A stretch of 64,000 nucleotides of DNA from Bacteroidota bacterium (GTDB lineage Bacteria; Bacteroidota; Bacteroidia; B-17B0; Aurantibacillaceae): positions 1 to 64,000 of the forward strand of contig JACPOC010000021.1 in assembly GCA_016185125.1 (NCBI GenBank). Direction: 5' to 3'. The translations under genes were made by a program, and so were the position numbers. The notes below the pieces were generated by a model. That model was not told the DNA's origin, made no database searches, and was given only the letters and a program-made list of their open reading frames with translations. Below, in pieces: positions 36,515 to 46,200 of the stretch (within the stretch, counting starts at the first letter, position 1; each line of letters begins with the position of its first letter).

Positions 36515-37870
36515 TTAATCAATTTTAGCTTTCTTATTTTCTTTAAACTTTGAAAAGATAACAGCTGCCGCTAAACATAATCCGCAGCCCAACAAACCAT
36601 TTAACCTAACCCCAAAATCGTTGCCAACATCTTTGCCATATAAAAGAAACATAGAAAATAAAGCAATACCAATTGTTTGAGCAATCTTAACAAAAAAATA
36701 CCTTACCGCAAAATAAATAGCTTCCTTGTTTTGTTTAGTGTCATTACTGTCTTTTTCAATAATCTCGGCTAAAATAGCGTTTGGTAAAATATTAAGTGAG
36801 GCCAAGGGAATAGCTGCCAAAATAATCAAGGTGTATATTTGTCCTGTGTGGGAAAATGGGACTTTTCCCAATAAAAAAATGCCAATAAAAATTATCCCTA
36901 AAAGAACCAGTGAAATTAAAACAACTCTTTTTTTGCCTATCTTTTTTGCTGCCCAACTGGTAACCGGATAAAAAACAAAAGAAACTATAACCATGGTGAT
37001 CATTAATTTGTTTCCAATACTTTCTTCTAGTTGAAGCAGCACAGTAACAAAATACATTAAACCCGATGTAATTAAGGTTACAGAAATGAAGTAAGAAAAA
37101 TCGGCCACAATAAATAATAAAAAATTTTTATTATTTAAAGTTTGTTTTAGTGCTATTTTCAGAGGTACCGAACTTGGCATCGATCTGCAATATTTCATTT
37201 CATCAATCACCATAACGGTAATAAGCATAAAAAGTGCCGCAAGCACCGCCAAAATTAAAACAGTAATTTGCAAAGCGTGAATTTTTGATTCTACACCTTG
37301 CCCTTGCAAATAATTGCTTAGATTAAAAGCGTTAGAAGCAATTCCTATTCCACAAACATATCCTACCGATTGCCAAGTTGCCAATTTTACCTTTTCGTTT
37401 GAAGTATGCGCGAGTTCTGGCAATAAAGCATTATAAGGAATAATATAAGTAGTGGAAGAAACATAAAAACCAATAAGAGTAAAAATTAACCACAAAATAT
37501 TATTGCCGCTCTCGAATCCATTTATTGGATAAAAAACAAAAAAGCAAAAGAGAAGAGAAGGTAAAATAGCCATTTTCATCAATGGAATTCTTCGTCCTTT
37601 GGGATTTTTACTTGTATCACTAAATTGGGCAATTAAAGGGTCGTAAATCGCATCCACTAATCTGCCCCCAGCGGTAACTAAAGCTATGACATTAAAAATT
37701 CCAAAGATGGCGGCTTGGGTAATAAACACCGGCAAGCCACTTGATTGCGGTGGCAAATATACATAAACCAATATAACGCTTATCAGATTTATCATTATGC
37801 TCCAACCCATCATTCCGGCGGCGTAAGCTAAATACAATCTTAAAGGCATGACACTGTTTACTCTCATCAT
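36515..37870 (-). CDS. MFS transporter, GPH cation-symporter-like
   Basis: The 451-residue protein has about twelve membrane segments and the MFS_2/GPH signatures: LVTAGGRLVDAIYDPLIAQFSDTSKNPKGRRIPLM after the second helix, and a similar basic loop AAKKIGKKRVVL midway. GPH members usually move sugars with Na+ or H+, but a GPH-like protein also accompanies furan-fatty-acid loci in alphaproteobacteria, and MFSD2A, a relative, carries lysolipids. Its position converging on the cfa gene makes a lipid-related substrate plausible. I start at ATG 37870; a TTG two codons upstream is possible. Confidence 0.85.
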   Translation of the reverse strand: MMRVNSVMPLRLYLAYAAGMMGWSIMINLISVILVYVYLPPQSSGLPVFITQAAIFGIFNVIALVTAGGRLVDAIYDPLIAQFSDTSKNPKGRRIPLMKMAILPSLLFCFFVFYPINGFESGNNILWLIFTLIGFYVSSTTYIIPYNALLPELAHTSNEKVKLATWQSVGYVCGIGIASNAFNLSNYLQGQGVESKIHALQITVLILAVLAALFMLITVMVIDEMKYCRSMPSSVPLKIALKQTLNNKNFLLFIVADFSYFISVTLITSGLMYFVTVLLQLEESIGNKLMITMVIVSFVFYPVTSWAAKKIGKKRVVLISLVLLGIIFIGIFLLGKVPFSHTGQIYTLIILAAIPLASLNILPNAILAEIIEKDSNDTKQNKEAIYFAVRYFFVKIAQTIGIALFSMFLLYGKDVGNDFGVRLNGLLGCGLCLAAAVIFSKFKENKKAKID

Positions 37871-37950
37871 TTTCAAGGGTTTACACCCGAACCTATTTAT
37901 AGTTAATTATTCCACAGGAGATGGACTAAATACGGACTAAAACAGCAAAT

Positions 37951-37990
37951 AAAAAACCGTAAATAACTATTAATCAGCTAATTACGGTTT
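37951..37990 (-). terminator. Rho-independent terminator of tRNA-Leu
   Basis: A perfect 9-bp inverted repeat AAACCGTAA / TTACGGTTT (19-base loop) is followed on the minus strand by further T residues. It lies 8 bases past the 3' end of the tRNA, as expected for its terminator. Confidence 0.75.
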
Positions 37991-37997
37991 ATAAAAG

Positions 37998-38078
37998 TGC
38001 GGATGAAGGGACTCGAACCCCCACGCCGTGAAGCGCCAGATCCTAAGTCTGGTGCGGCTGCCATTACGCCACATCCGC
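37998..38078 (-). tRNA. tRNA-Leu (anticodon UAG)
   Basis: The minus strand folds into a complete cloverleaf: acceptor GCGGATG/CATCCGC, D arm GCG...CGC with AATGGCAG, and anticodon arm CCAGA-CTTAGGA-TCTGG with anticodon TAG. A long variable arm (about 13 bases) is typical of class II tRNAs, and the T arm is GGGGG-TTCGAGT-CCCTT. The CCA tail is not encoded. Confidence 0.95.
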
Positions 38079-38232
38079 ATTTAATGGTAGGCAAAGATAC
38101 GATTTTTATTTAACTAAGGCAAAAAAAGCCCTTTGCTTTCCGTTATTTTATAGATGTTTTTAATGAAAATTATAATTTTTTCACTTTTCGGAAGTTTTTT
38201 AGCACGCTATATTTCGCAATTTTACCAACTTT

Positions 38233-40296
38233 TTAATTTCCCTGAATAATAAATTTTTGGCGAGAGATTCCGGAAACTGATTTAACACTTAAAACGTAAG
38301 TGCCCGAAACAAAGCCCATAAGGTTTATGCGTTCTGCCTTATCAGAATTTTCTATTATTTTTTGAAACACACAGCGTCCTAACAGATCGTGTATTTGAAG
38401 TTCGTATTGTTTTGTTTCCAAACCTATATTCACATCAATAAATCCATTTGCAGGATTCGGATAAATGCTTAATACTTGATGAGTTACATTTTTTTGTAAG
38501 CCAACAACTTCGGGGTTTGTAGTTAATTTATTCTGCGTTACGTTTAAAACATCACGCTGCAAACCGTTAGTAGAAAATTCAGCCACAAATCCAACAATAT
38601 AAATATTATCTACGTTATATTTATTAATGCCGTTTGCCGCTGCCGGAAGTGTGTACGAAAACGTAGCCTGATAAGATTGATTTTGTGTGCCCCCTGTTTG
38701 TGGGATTATGCCGGCGTTACCAAAAGAACCGTTAAATGAATATAGTAGAACCCGCTGATGTTTATATTGCCAAGCATTTAAAACATAGGAATTTTCCGCG
38801 AAAGAATAATATCCCCTCTGATAGTAAGGCGACCAAGGCACATTAAAATAATCATTCAATTGGTTAAAGCCGTTAACCGTGGTATCACTTTCTTTACCCG
38901 ACACATTATTTTCAACCAAATAAGCGTTTAAGCGGTAATCTCCTTTTACTTCTCCCGCAAAATCAGCTTTTAGGGTAAAAGTTAATTCTTTAGTGCCGCT
39001 GTTGTAAGTTTTATTGGTGATGGAAACACTGGCTGGCGTTACAGCTTTTAAACGTTCTTTTATTCTGTAATTGTAATATGGTTTTGTTACCGTACTGCTT
39101 AACAGCGAATCATCATATCTCCGGTCAACTAACGCGGTTGAAAATTTCTTTTTGTAAGTTAAAACTCCGGTTGAATTAACTTCTTTCAAAGAATCATTGT
39201 CATGCACATTTACAACAATAACCGAAGCTGACTGCAATGCCAGTAGTTTTTCCTGCGCGTCAGGCGAATCAGCATTTTGTGCACTTACAAATTGTTCTAC
39301 CAACACATTTTTTTGCGGCGAAAACGATTGTACGGTTATGTTTGTGTTTAAGGTGTCATTAATAATGTTTTGGTCGGTACTATTGTTGGGCAAGGTAGCC
39401 CAAGCTTTTAAAGGATAATAACCTGCTGAGGAAAATGAATAAGGCAAGCCGAACTTTAATCTAACACTCTGGCTGTAATTTAACGCCGGATTAAAAGTGT
39501 ACAGTTGCGAAACAGGGAGCGAACTTCCATATTGATAATTAATGGTGATGGTGTTAATGGGCGCGGCTCCATTATTAAAAAAAGTAACGTTCATTGTTTG
39601 CGAAGAACCGCTTAAGATATACTTATCTGAATGAATTGCAGTGATTGAGCCATCCAAATTAAAGGCAGTTGTTTTAACTTCAATGTCATCAATCCATAAC
39701 TGGTATTTATTAGCGGAATTGTTTCTGAAAGCAAAGCGCAATGTTTGTCCGGCAAAAGCACCCAGGCTTACCGAACGTTTTGTCCAAGTATTTTTTTCGC
39801 CGCCAAGCCCTGAATTAAATAACAAATCGGCGGGAGTAAAATCTGCGGATGTCAATATTCCGGTTTTATTAGTACCATAAACTTCATAGCCATCGGGGTA
39901 GGAAGCATCCGGGCTTTTTGCCATCCAGGTTAAAACGGTATTAGCCGTAATGTTTGTTATAGCAGGTGTAATGAGCCATCTATTGGAAATAAGAGAAGAA
40001 TCCAACCAACTGGTACTCACTAAAAAGGTATCGTTTTCAATTGCGTTGTAAGTAACCGCCCATCCTTCTTTTTTTAAGGAAGGTACATGAAATGGCGCAT
40101 TATTTAAGTTTGCATTGTTATTGTGACCATCATTAATTAAACTGAAAACTGAAGGCACTGTGCTGTATTGCGTAACTGAATTTCCTGCTGTGTAAGTTTG
40201 CAGGCTAAGGTTGCCAAAACTGTTACTGAACAGTATTTGTGAAAACGTATTATTTGATAGGGCGATGGCAAAGGCCAGTATAAAAAATTTCTTCAT
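38233..40296 (-). CDS. T9SS-exported protein with choice-of-anchor-J and Omp28-like domains
   Basis: The 687-residue protein begins with a signal peptide (MKKFFILAFAIALSNNTFSQ). Next is a jelly-roll 'choice-of-anchor J'-like domain (about 20-210, with SNRWLITPAI and LWIDDIEVK), then an Ig-like region. A thioredoxin-like Omp28 domain follows (about 330-600: KNVLVEQFVSAQNADSPDAQE, VIVVNVHDND). The last 75 residues form a type A T9SS sorting domain (LSIYPNPANGFIDV ... LLGRCVF ... GTYVLSV). It should be carried across the outer membrane and anchored or released at the surface. Omp28 proteins usually have a Cys in the FTG-type CxxC motif; here that place reads VSAQNAD, so the site looks inactive. 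Confidence 0.9.
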   Translation of the reverse strand: MKKFFILAFAIALSNNTFSQILFSNSFGNLSLQTYTAGNSVTQYSTVPSVFSLINDGHNNNANLNNAPFHVPSLKKEGWAVTYNAIENDTFLVSTSWLDSSLISNRWLITPAITNITANTVLTWMAKSPDASYPDGYEVYGTNKTGILTSADFTPADLLFNSGLGGEKNTWTKRSVSLGAFAGQTLRFAFRNNSANKYQLWIDDIEVKTTAFNLDGSITAIHSDKYILSGSSQTMNVTFFNNGAAPINTITINYQYGSSLPVSQLYTFNPALNYSQSVRLKFGLPYSFSSAGYYPLKAWATLPNNSTDQNIINDTLNTNITVQSFSPQKNVLVEQFVSAQNADSPDAQEKLLALQSASVIVVNVHDNDSLKEVNSTGVLTYKKKFSTALVDRRYDDSLLSSTVTKPYYNYRIKERLKAVTPASVSITNKTYNSGTKELTFTLKADFAGEVKGDYRLNAYLVENNVSGKESDTTVNGFNQLNDYFNVPWSPYYQRGYYSFAENSYVLNAWQYKHQRVLLYSFNGSFGNAGIIPQTGGTQNQSYQATFSYTLPAAANGINKYNVDNIYIVGFVAEFSTNGLQRDVLNVTQNKLTTNPEVVGLQKNVTHQVLSIYPNPANGFIDVNIGLETKQYELQIHDLLGRCVFQKIIENSDKAERINLMGFVSGTYVLSVKSVSGISRQKFIIQGN

Positions 40297-40416
40297 TATT
40301 TATTCTTCTGTCATTATTCAGTTTTTACCGTAAAAAAACGGCGACTGTATGCTTATTCTTTTTAAGGAAACGCTTCCTTTTTTTATGCGGTGAACTGCGT
40401 TTCGCAAACAGTTGCA

Positions 40417-43122
40417 TTAATGTCTGTTAACCGGCTGCGGCATTACTTGTTGTTGCGGCATCTGACCCAGCATTTGAGGAGTAATCATAGGCAACACCTT
40501 TTTCACTTCCTGATAATTAGGATTTAACTGCAAAGCCCGCTCCCAGTTCTTTTTTGCAAGCGCGTACTTCTGCTGATTAAAATAAGCTCCTCCCAAATTA
40601 TAATAACCTTCCGGATTGTATGGATCCAGGATAGTACACTTATTATATTCTTGGGCAGCCTGTGCCATATTTCCTTGGTTAAAGGCAGTGGCTCCCCGGT
40701 TCTTTAAATCGTTATAATAAACAACGTAATAATTACGCAGATAAGGATTGTTGGGATACAAGCGCTCGGCAAGTTTCCAATAATACAACGCTTCAAAATC
40801 TTTACGCAGTTTAAAGTGCGCTAATCCTAAATTTAAATAACCATTTACGTAACGCGGATGAAGATCTATGGCGTGCTTCAGATAACCAATCCCTCTGTAT
40901 AAAGCTGCTTCACGCTTATCTTTAAATCCTCCGGCCTTCATTTCTTCGTCGGTAATTTTTAAAGTTCCGTTATAATCGTTAAAGCGAGTAGAATCCTGAC
41001 CTACCACTTTAATCCCTGTAACTTCCTTAGTATCAGCTAAATCCACCCAACGCGCCCCTGCATTTCCAAGCACCAGCACAGAATTAGGCATTGTTTTTAC
41101 ATCTTTTAAAAATAAGGTAACGTCATTCTTCCAATCGTAATTTCTCTCCCAGGTTTTACAGCCAAATAAAAATCCAACAACTAAAAGAATAGCCACAAGT
41201 GCCGCTCTTTTTGCGCCGAATGAAATAACTGAAAGTTTATCAAATCCTTTAATGATAAGATAACCAACTGCAATACTGAAGCCGAGTGATGAGTGAAAAA
41301 TCAAACGTTCGCCCATGGTGGCTCCGATGTCCATTAACACGTTTCCGATTAATAAAGCGAATAAAATATAAGTCATTAACGCGAAACCAAGGATGTGTTT
41401 TTTTAATGTATAATACACAGCTCCTACCACAATTCCTAAATGCACAAACATGGAAACGATAAAATCCCAGCTTGTAAAATGACGGTATTCAATGGTGTTG
41501 TAAGAATAATCGGATGATAAAGGATGCGGGAAAAATTGCAGGATCAGGTATTTTAAAAGTACATATCCTTTGGTTGCAAAACGCTCTTCGCCATCGGCCA
41601 ATAAATAAGGGTTGTTCAAGATCTCAGTATCCGGAACGCCCGGCTTAAGCTTAACGGCCACTAATCGCATTCCTAAATAAAACAACATCACAAATCCAAA
41701 CCAGCTCATCATGTTTATAAATTTTATCTCCCGGAATCGCTTTGAAAATAACAGGCCCATAAGGGCAAGATATAAGAATGGGAAGAACCAAAAAGAGCGG
41801 ATAGGCTTTGCGCCCGGCTGGGCAGTTATATCAAAGTTTTGTTTAAGAGCCAACATAAAAACAGCGCATGAAATAAAGATTCCGGCAATGATGATTAGGC
41901 TCCAGAAATCCCTCATAAATGGATATTCTTTTAAACGCTTCATTAGCTGCGTTTCATTAGCGCGTTTAACTCCTATATAGCTAAGAATTATCAATTCAAT
42001 AAAACTTATTGTGCGTTTCACAAATTTAGATCCGTCCATCACATTGTCAATCACCACCTTATGAATAATAAAGGTTGCCATAGCGGCAAGAATAATAACA
42101 CCAATTCGTAAGCCTAATTTACTCTTAATAAATTCAGTAAGATCGACTGCGTTTTCGGTAAACGTGTAAACTGCCAGGGGCACCAGAATAAGCAGCATAA
42201 TGGCGTATTCCTTTGATAAGAGCGCAAGGAGGAACATGACCGAAGCCCAAAAAAGATCTATGGCTTTTCGGTTTTCCAGATATTTAAAGGAATAGAGAAA
42301 AGTGAGCGAGACAAATATCAATGAAAATATCTCATCGCGGCTTTTTACATTTGCAATAGCTTCAGAATGAATAGGATGCATGGTAAAAATTAATGCGGCA
42401 ACAAAAGCCAAGTCCTGATTAGTACGGAAAAAATAACGTGAAAAAACCAGGTATAAAAACATACAACCCAGGGCAAAGGTCCAGATGTTATTAAAGTGGC
42501 GAAGCTTGGCGCCGTAAACCTGGCAATCTACCTCGTTAAAAACACCGTCAACGTTTAAGTCTTCATCAAACTGATTTTTAAAATCTTTATTTAAATCCCA
42601 GCATTGATAACATTCGTTTGGCTGAACAATATTATCACCGTTTACGTCTACATAATCATTATACTCATAATTTGTTTCCGGCCTTCCGCAAGGTGTGGTG
42701 TAGCTGGTTTGCTCTTTATCCAACACCCCGTTTTTGTTGGAATCTTCGGCTTTGTAATAAAGCCCGGTGCGGTAAGGATTGATAAATTGCTGTTCAATGG
42801 CAAAACTTACTACAGAAAGCGGACGGTAACGGCCACCGGCAAGCTGATCGGTAGCGCACATGCGGCGATAAAAACTTTCGTAAGCATCTTTGGTTAAAAT
42901 ACCTTGTATGCCTCTAAAGCCTTTGATCACGTGATCGTTTTGGTGAATAATAATTCCATCATCCAGGGCATATTCGCCATTAATGGAAGTGATATAAAAA
43001 GTAAAACCCACAATTCCCACCAATAGCATTGCCATTTTGTGGGTTAAAAAAGTAAAATACTTAAATTTTTGAGTAAGCTCCGGAAAGGTGGGTTGTTTTA
43101 CGGGTTTTGAGGGTTGTGCCAT
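40417..43122 (-). CDS. TMTC-like GT-C membrane protein with TPR tail and EF-hand-like insert
   Basis: I place the start at ATG 43122 (901 residues): a TATATTTG -7 box lies between it and the upstream ATG at 43188. The N-terminus carries a membrane helix and the GT-C catalytic loop pattern YALDDGIIIHQND (Asp-Asp at about 54-55). About ten further helices follow, and the C-terminal 150 residues form TPR repeats (YLNLGLAHFKLRKDFEALYYWKLAERLYPNN and similar). This is the layout of TMTC-type protein O-mannosyltransferases and related bacterial glycosyltransferases. In the region corresponding to the first periplasmic loop there are four EF-hand-like loops (about residues 127-199) and several cysteines. 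The sugar donor and acceptor are unknown. Confidence 0.82.
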   Translation of the reverse strand: MAQPSKPVKQPTFPELTQKFKYFTFLTHKMAMLLVGIVGFTFYITSINGEYALDDGIIIHQNDHVIKGFRGIQGILTKDAYESFYRRMCATDQLAGGRYRPLSVVSFAIEQQFINPYRTGLYYKAEDSNKNGVLDKEQTSYTTPCGRPETNYEYNDYVDVNGDNIVQPNECYQCWDLNKDFKNQFDEDLNVDGVFNEVDCQVYGAKLRHFNNIWTFALGCMFLYLVFSRYFFRTNQDLAFVAALIFTMHPIHSEAIANVKSRDEIFSLIFVSLTFLYSFKYLENRKAIDLFWASVMFLLALLSKEYAIMLLILVPLAVYTFTENAVDLTEFIKSKLGLRIGVIILAAMATFIIHKVVIDNVMDGSKFVKRTISFIELIILSYIGVKRANETQLMKRLKEYPFMRDFWSLIIIAGIFISCAVFMLALKQNFDITAQPGAKPIRSFWFFPFLYLALMGLLFSKRFREIKFINMMSWFGFVMLFYLGMRLVAVKLKPGVPDTEILNNPYLLADGEERFATKGYVLLKYLILQFFPHPLSSDYSYNTIEYRHFTSWDFIVSMFVHLGIVVGAVYYTLKKHILGFALMTYILFALLIGNVLMDIGATMGERLIFHSSLGFSIAVGYLIIKGFDKLSVISFGAKRAALVAILLVVGFLFGCKTWERNYDWKNDVTLFLKDVKTMPNSVLVLGNAGARWVDLADTKEVTGIKVVGQDSTRFNDYNGTLKITDEEMKAGGFKDKREAALYRGIGYLKHAIDLHPRYVNGYLNLGLAHFKLRKDFEALYYWKLAERLYPNNPYLRNYYVVYYNDLKNRGATAFNQGNMAQAAQEYNKCTILDPYNPEGYYNLGGAYFNQQKYALAKKNWERALQLNPNYQEVKKVLPMITPQMLGQMPQQQVMPQPVNRH

Positions 43123-43142
43123 AATAAATATCTTGCAAAATA

Positions 43143-43150
43143 CAAATATA
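43143..43150 (-). promoter_or_regulatory. Bacteroidota -7 promoter box of the TMTC-like gene
   Basis: TATATTTG on the minus strand fits TAnnTTTG exactly. It ends 21 bases before ATG 43122 but lies downstream of the alternative ATG 43188, so it decides the start in favour of 43122. Confidence 0.5.
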
Positions 43151-43221
43151 AAGGCAATTTGCTCATCTTTAAATTTAAATTTGGGCATTTTTCACATTAT
43201 TTTTATTAATTTGCTTCTTTG

Positions 43222-46200
43222 ATGTTAAAACTTAAAACCGGCGGCCTTATTATTGCAATCAGTAGTGTTGCAATTTTAGTTTCCTTTCTCATAAATTCAT
43301 TTTTTTCACTTAGCTTAAAGCAAGTGGCGCAACGTGCCCAAAAATCTATTTCAAATAAGCTTGAAGAGTGCAATGCCGTTTTAACCGAAATAGTAAATAA
43401 TCCTTCTCCGGAAAAAGACGAGGCAAATTACACCGCTTTTGATGAAAAAAAGATTGGGCTTTATGTGTTCAAAAACGATAGTCTTTTGTTTTGGAACAAT
43501 GCGCAATTGCCTGTTGATCAAGGGGTTTTAAACCTGGATAAACCCCAGGGGCTACTTAAGTTAAAATACGGCTATTATTTATACTCGCGCAGGCTTCAGG
43601 GTAGTACCAAAGCGTATGCTGTTTGTTTAATTAAACCTTTGTACGATCTTCAAAACAACTATCTTAAAAATGAATTCAGCTCATGGACAAAAATTCCGGA
43701 GGAAATAAATTTAAGTGAGAAAACTCAGCCCGAAGCAGGAATATATTTAAACAAGCAATATTTGTTTTCTTTAAAAGGAGGCGAGCACCAATATTTTAAT
43801 AAAGAGATTGCTTGGGCTTGTTCGGTTATGTTTTTATTAGGTTTAGTTTCGCTTACTATTGGTTTGCTTATTTATTTTCATGAGCAGCGCACCTACAAAG
43901 CATTGATTATTGCTGTTGTGCCTATGGTAATTCTTAAATTTTTAATTGCTTTAAAGCCCGAATTACTTTCTAATTCATTTTTGTACGATCTTCGCTTGTT
44001 TGCCAACGCGCAATCTTTATTAAACAACAGCCTGGCCGATGTTGTTTTTAACTCCATAGCTTTATTGTTTATTTCTGTACTGCTTAATTTGAAATTTAAA
44101 AACAGTAAAAATATTTCGAATAATAAAGTAAGCTTATTTGTTTTGTTTATTCTCGCTTTTGTTATTGTATGGCAATTTAATCATTCGCTAAAAAGCCTGG
44201 TTACTAATTCAACGCTTTCATTCGATTTTTTAAGCGTGTTTAATATTAAGGTAGCCGCGGTGGCCGGATTGTTAAGTTTGGTATTTAATTCCCTCGCTTT
44301 GTTTGTGGTGTATTACAGAATTACAAGTTTTTTTGATAAAGCAAATCCGCTTCATTTTGTGTGGTTTACCTTTTTTAATTTTATCCTATGTTGCCTAATG
44401 TATATATTTTTTCCTTTGGAAAACTTTTGGCAAAATCTGTGGCCCATGCTTTTCACAACTGTCCTTTACCTTTTAATCAAGTTCCAATATCAGAAATTGT
44501 CATTAGGAATGGGGGTTTTAATATTAGTTATGTCTGCCATCACATCAGGATTTTTTAATTTATACATTGATAAAAATGTCAAACAGCATCTTGAAGTTTT
44601 ATCGTATAGTCTTAGCGAGCGTCAGGATCCTTTTTTGGAAAACGAATTTGCCGATCTTCCTTTACGAATTTCTTCCGACGAAAAACTAAAGATCTTACTT
44701 AACTTTTTGCCGAGTAATGAAAAAGAGATCAGCTTGCTGTTAAAACAAAAATTTTTTAGTGGCTATTTTAATCGATATAACATCGACTTTTCCCTTTTTG
44801 ATAAAAACTGCAAACCGTTATTGCAACCCACGCAACCGATTTTATTAAACGAAGGTTTTTTTGAGGATCAGATCCATTATTTTTCAGATTCCACTTTTTC
44901 GGCCGGATTATTTTTTGTAAAGATGTACAAGAAAAACTCGAGATATATCAGCAAAATAAAGCTAGACGATAAGAATTTGTATGTTCTACTTGAACCTAAA
45001 CAGTTTGAAGAACTCGGTAGTTTCCCCGACCTTTTACTCGATCAATCTCAGCAACGCCAAGAAAATTTAAAAAACTCCAGTTACGCGGTATATCGCGGAG
45101 AACAAAACACCAGCCGTTATGGCGATTTTAATTACCCATATTATTATGTTGATTCTACAGCTTTAGCAAATGCCGGTAAAGAATATGTACACCATTATTA
45201 TGCGCCTGATGAATCAACCCATATTATTATCAGTAAAAAAGCGAAAAACTGGAAGTATCTTTTTACCTATAATTCGTACCTATTCCTGTTTTTTTCAATA
45301 GTTAGTTTTTTCTGTTATTATGTTTACGCTTATTTATTCACCGCAAATTTTAAAAACGCTTCTTTAACACGCCGAATTCAAACCATTGTTATTGTATTGC
45401 TTTTGCTGGCCATGTCGGCGGTGGGCATTACTTCCGGAAGTTTGGTTTCAAAGCAATTCGAAACAGATAACATTAGGCAACTGCACGAAAAAACACAGAT
45501 TATTATTAATGAACTTAACGCCAAGTTTAAACCGGAGGAGTTATTTATTTCGTCTCAAAAAGATCTTGTGAATTTCGAATTGAAAGAACTCACGCATTTA
45601 TTTAATACAGATGTGAGTTTGTTTGATAATAAAGGGGTCTTATTTAATACCAGTCAGCCTCGGTTATATGACAAAGGACTTGCATCAACCTTAGCTACTC
45701 CAAAAGCTTATTTCAGTTTAAAAGGCAATCAAGTTTCGGCGTACACGAATACAGAAAGTGCCGGAACTCTAAAATATCTATCTCTTTATACACCCTTGTT
45801 TAATTCGCAAAAACAATTGTTGGGCTTTGTTAACCTCCCTTATTTTGCAAAACAAAGCGATTTGGTAAATGAACTTTCCGGCATTATCAGCGCACTTATT
45901 AATGTGTATGTTATTCTTTTTGTGATAAGCATTTTAGCAGGATTAATTCTTTCGGGATATATCACTAAACCATTGCGCATGATTAAGCAACAAATTGCCA
46001 ACATTACTCTTGGTAAACAAAACGAAATGATTAAATGGAGCAGCAATGATGAAGTAGGCAAGCTGGTAAACGAATACAATAATATGCTTATTAAGTTAGA
46101 GCACAGTGCTAATTTACTTGCTCAGAGCGAACGGGAGAGTGCCTGGCGCGAAATGGCTAAACAGGTGGCGCACGAAATAAAAAACCCGCTCACTCCCATG

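Noticed and set aside
40364-40379. Hairpin AAGGAA/TTCCTT followed by T run, possible terminator
   Set aside because: The T run is on the plus strand, but both flanking genes run on the minus strand, so it does not fit as their terminator.
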